DNA of 6,268 bases from Candidatus Thorarchaeota archaeon (lineage in GTDB: Archaea; Asgardarchaeota; Thorarchaeia; Thorarchaeales; Thorarchaeaceae), in the NCBI GenBank assembly GCA_020355105.1, contig CP070658.1:725932-732199 (forward strand), written 5' to 3'. Shown piece after piece: positions 5,005 to 6,268 of the stretch. Position 1 is the first letter of the stretch; each line of letters begins with the position of its first letter. The translations under genes and the position numbers were made by a program. Below the pieces are notes generated by a model. That model was not told the origin of the DNA. It ran no database searches and saw only the letters and a program-made list of their open reading frames with translations.

Positions 5005-6267
5005 ATGAGTAGTGTGAGTGAGCGCCCTGTAGGACGCCGGTCTGTTGTGACTGTCTTCTACATTCTAGCGATTGGTTCAGGTGTGATGCGCGCTATCTCG
5101 GTCACCTTTGATGTTGTTGCTCTCAACATGCTCATAGCTGATCCTCTTGCCTTTGGTTTCATGTCACAATGGACAAGCCTCCTTGTAACGATTCTGCTTG
5201 TTGGCGTTCTCAGCGTTCCTCGAAGAGATTCCTCTGGCAATCGCAGAGCGCTAGGCTATTCTCTAGACCCCGACTTCGGAAGGCTCAGAGTTCTTCCTAG
5301 ACAACCTATGCTCTACCTACTAGCATCTGGGGCATTTGCTGGACTCTCAACCTTCTTCTACTACTTCCTGGCGAGCACGTCTGACGCCTCAGTCGTACTG
5401 CCGTATGGACAACTTGTGATTGTCTATCTGCTCATTGGAGATCTTATAGCAGAAAAGGACACGCCAACCGTCGTCGAGATTCAGAGCATCACTTCAGTCG
5501 TCATAGGAGTCCTGCTCATTGGGGCTACGCCAGGTGGTTTCGACCTGCTCACTCTTCTTGTAGTGCTTGGACCAATGAATATCTCGTCAGCTCTCTACAC
5601 ATACTATCAGCGAGTAACAAAGCGATTCGAGGTGAGTCCAGGTCTACGAGTAGACTCTATTAACATGCGCCTCTGGTCGCTCTTCTTCCTTAATGGCTTC
5701 TTCAGTTTCATGTCAATTCTCGTTATGGAGGATTCTAGTTGGTTGCTGATGTCTGAAGCCTTCTTGTCATTGTTGTGGATTATGGTTGCTTCTTCCGTCG
5801 CCACTTTCTTGAGTCTAGTCATGTACGTCAGGGCGCTGGGTAGAGGTTCTATGGCGGTGGTCAACTCACTGGCCGCAGTCTCTGTCATGCTTGGAATTCC
5901 AATTACGGTCGTCGGGGATCTTTTCATACCCGGTGCATTCGGGTCTGTGACTTACGACATGTTACTGTGGATTCTCAAGATATTCGGCGTCGGACTGATT
6001 CTGATTGGCATTGTTGCATTACAGGCTGCAGACGTGCGTTCGCTCGTGTTCATTAAGGTCCGACCACAGACGGGAGATATATTGCCAGACCTATACAACA
6101 TAAAAGGGGTTGAGACTGCTGCTGCTCTGGCCGGCTCGCAGGACTATCTGCTTAGCATTAAGAGTCGTAGTCTGAGCAAGACACGAACTGGAATACTAAA
6201 GAAAGTCCAGGCAATTCCCGAAGTCGAGATGATTCAAACGTTGGTAGTACTAGAAGACTACAGATAG
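5005..6267 (+). CDS. EamA/DMT-type ten-helix transporter fused to a C-terminal Lrp/AsnC-like RAM domain
   Basis: The 420-residue protein has about ten hydrophobic helices: roughly 14-40, 47-70, 101-122, 129-148, 158-174, 178-201, 222-241, 252-275, 282-306 and 317-341. They form two similar sets of five, as in drug/metabolite transporters of the EamA type. Helix 4 has the family-like DASVVLPYGQLVIVYLLIG (127-145), and the second half has VMYVRALGRGSMAVVNSLA (272-290). Residues 346-418 are soluble and resemble the RAM ligand-binding domain of Lrp/AsnC regulators: a first strand SLVFIKVRPQTG, helix DILPDLYNIKGVETAAALAG, strand SQDYLLSIKS, helix TGILKKVQAIPEVEMI and last strand QTLVVLEDY. RAM domains typically bind amino acids, so the tail may gate or sense an amino-acid-like substrate; that is inference. 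The ATG start has a good RBS, and the protein ends complete with TAG one base before the window edge. The fold calls rest on pattern only, and the substrate is unknown. Confidence 0.8.
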   Translation: MSSVSERPVGRRSVVTVFYILAIGSGVMRAISVTFDVVALNMLIADPLAFGFMSQWTSLLVTILLVGVLSVPRRDSSGNRRALGYSLDPDFGRLRVLPRQPMLYLLASGAFAGLSTFFYYFLASTSDASVVLPYGQLVIVYLLIGDLIAEKDTPTVVEIQSITSVVIGVLLIGATPGGFDLLTLLVVLGPMNISSALYTYYQRVTKRFEVSPGLRVDSINMRLWSLFFLNGFFSFMSILVMEDSSWLLMSEAFLSLLWIMVASSVATFLSLVMYVRALGRGSMAVVNSLAAVSVMLGIPITVVGDLFIPGAFGSVTYDMLLWILKIFGVGLILIGIVALQAADVRSLVFIKVRPQTGDILPDLYNIKGVETAAALAGSQDYLLSIKSRSLSKTRTGILKKVQAIPEVEMIQTLVVLEDYR

Positions 6268-6268
6268 A

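Noticed and set aside
1..6268. Mobile element, CRISPR array or defence island
   Set aside because: No transposase, integrase, inverted terminal repeats, regularly spaced repeats or nuclease motifs are present; base composition is even across the window.

Overview
The window looks archaeal. The signs are TATA-like boxes about 25 nt ahead of likely transcript starts, GGAGGT/GAGG ribosome-binding sites, frequent TTG and GTG starts, AGA/AGG-rich coding, an archaeal-type winged-helix regulator, and a long coiled-coil protein of the archaeal COG1340 type. G+C is roughly one half by eye. An Asgard archaeon (Thorarchaeota-like) or a Thermoplasmata-related lineage would fit, but the window has no phylogenetic marker that settles it.

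Layout: (i) 1-328, minus strand, the N-terminal part of a winged-helix transcription regulator that runs off the left edge. (ii) 329-483, a divergent promoter region with one TATA-like box facing each way and a repeated CATCGT motif. (iii) 484-2316, plus strand, glmS, a full-length glucosamine-6-phosphate synthase starting at TTG so that the catalytic cysteine is residue 2. (iv) 2313-2699, minus strand, an unrecognised 128-residue protein whose stop codon interlocks with that of glmS in one CTAG. (v) 2700-2786, a second short divergent promoter region. (vi) 2787-3692, plus strand, a RimK-type ATP-grasp ligase. (vii) 3693-3850, a TATA-like box and two strong hairpins around the annotated start of the next gene. 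(viii) 3781-4902, plus strand, a coiled-coil protein with a charged disordered tail. (ix) 5005-6267, plus strand, a ten-helix EamA/DMT-type membrane protein carrying a C-terminal Lrp/AsnC-type RAM ligand-binding domain.

No defence, mobile or CRISPR system is visible, and no gap exceeds 300 bases. GlmS feeds UDP-GlcNAc synthesis for glycans. The ATP-grasp enzyme most likely adds an amino acid (often glutamate) to a cofactor or protein. The transporter fusion suggests export or import controlled by a small ligand, probably an amino acid. The genes do not form an obvious single pathway: each has its own promoter signals, except that the coiled-coil gene and the transporter could be co-transcribed. 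The most unusual item is the transporter-RAM fusion.
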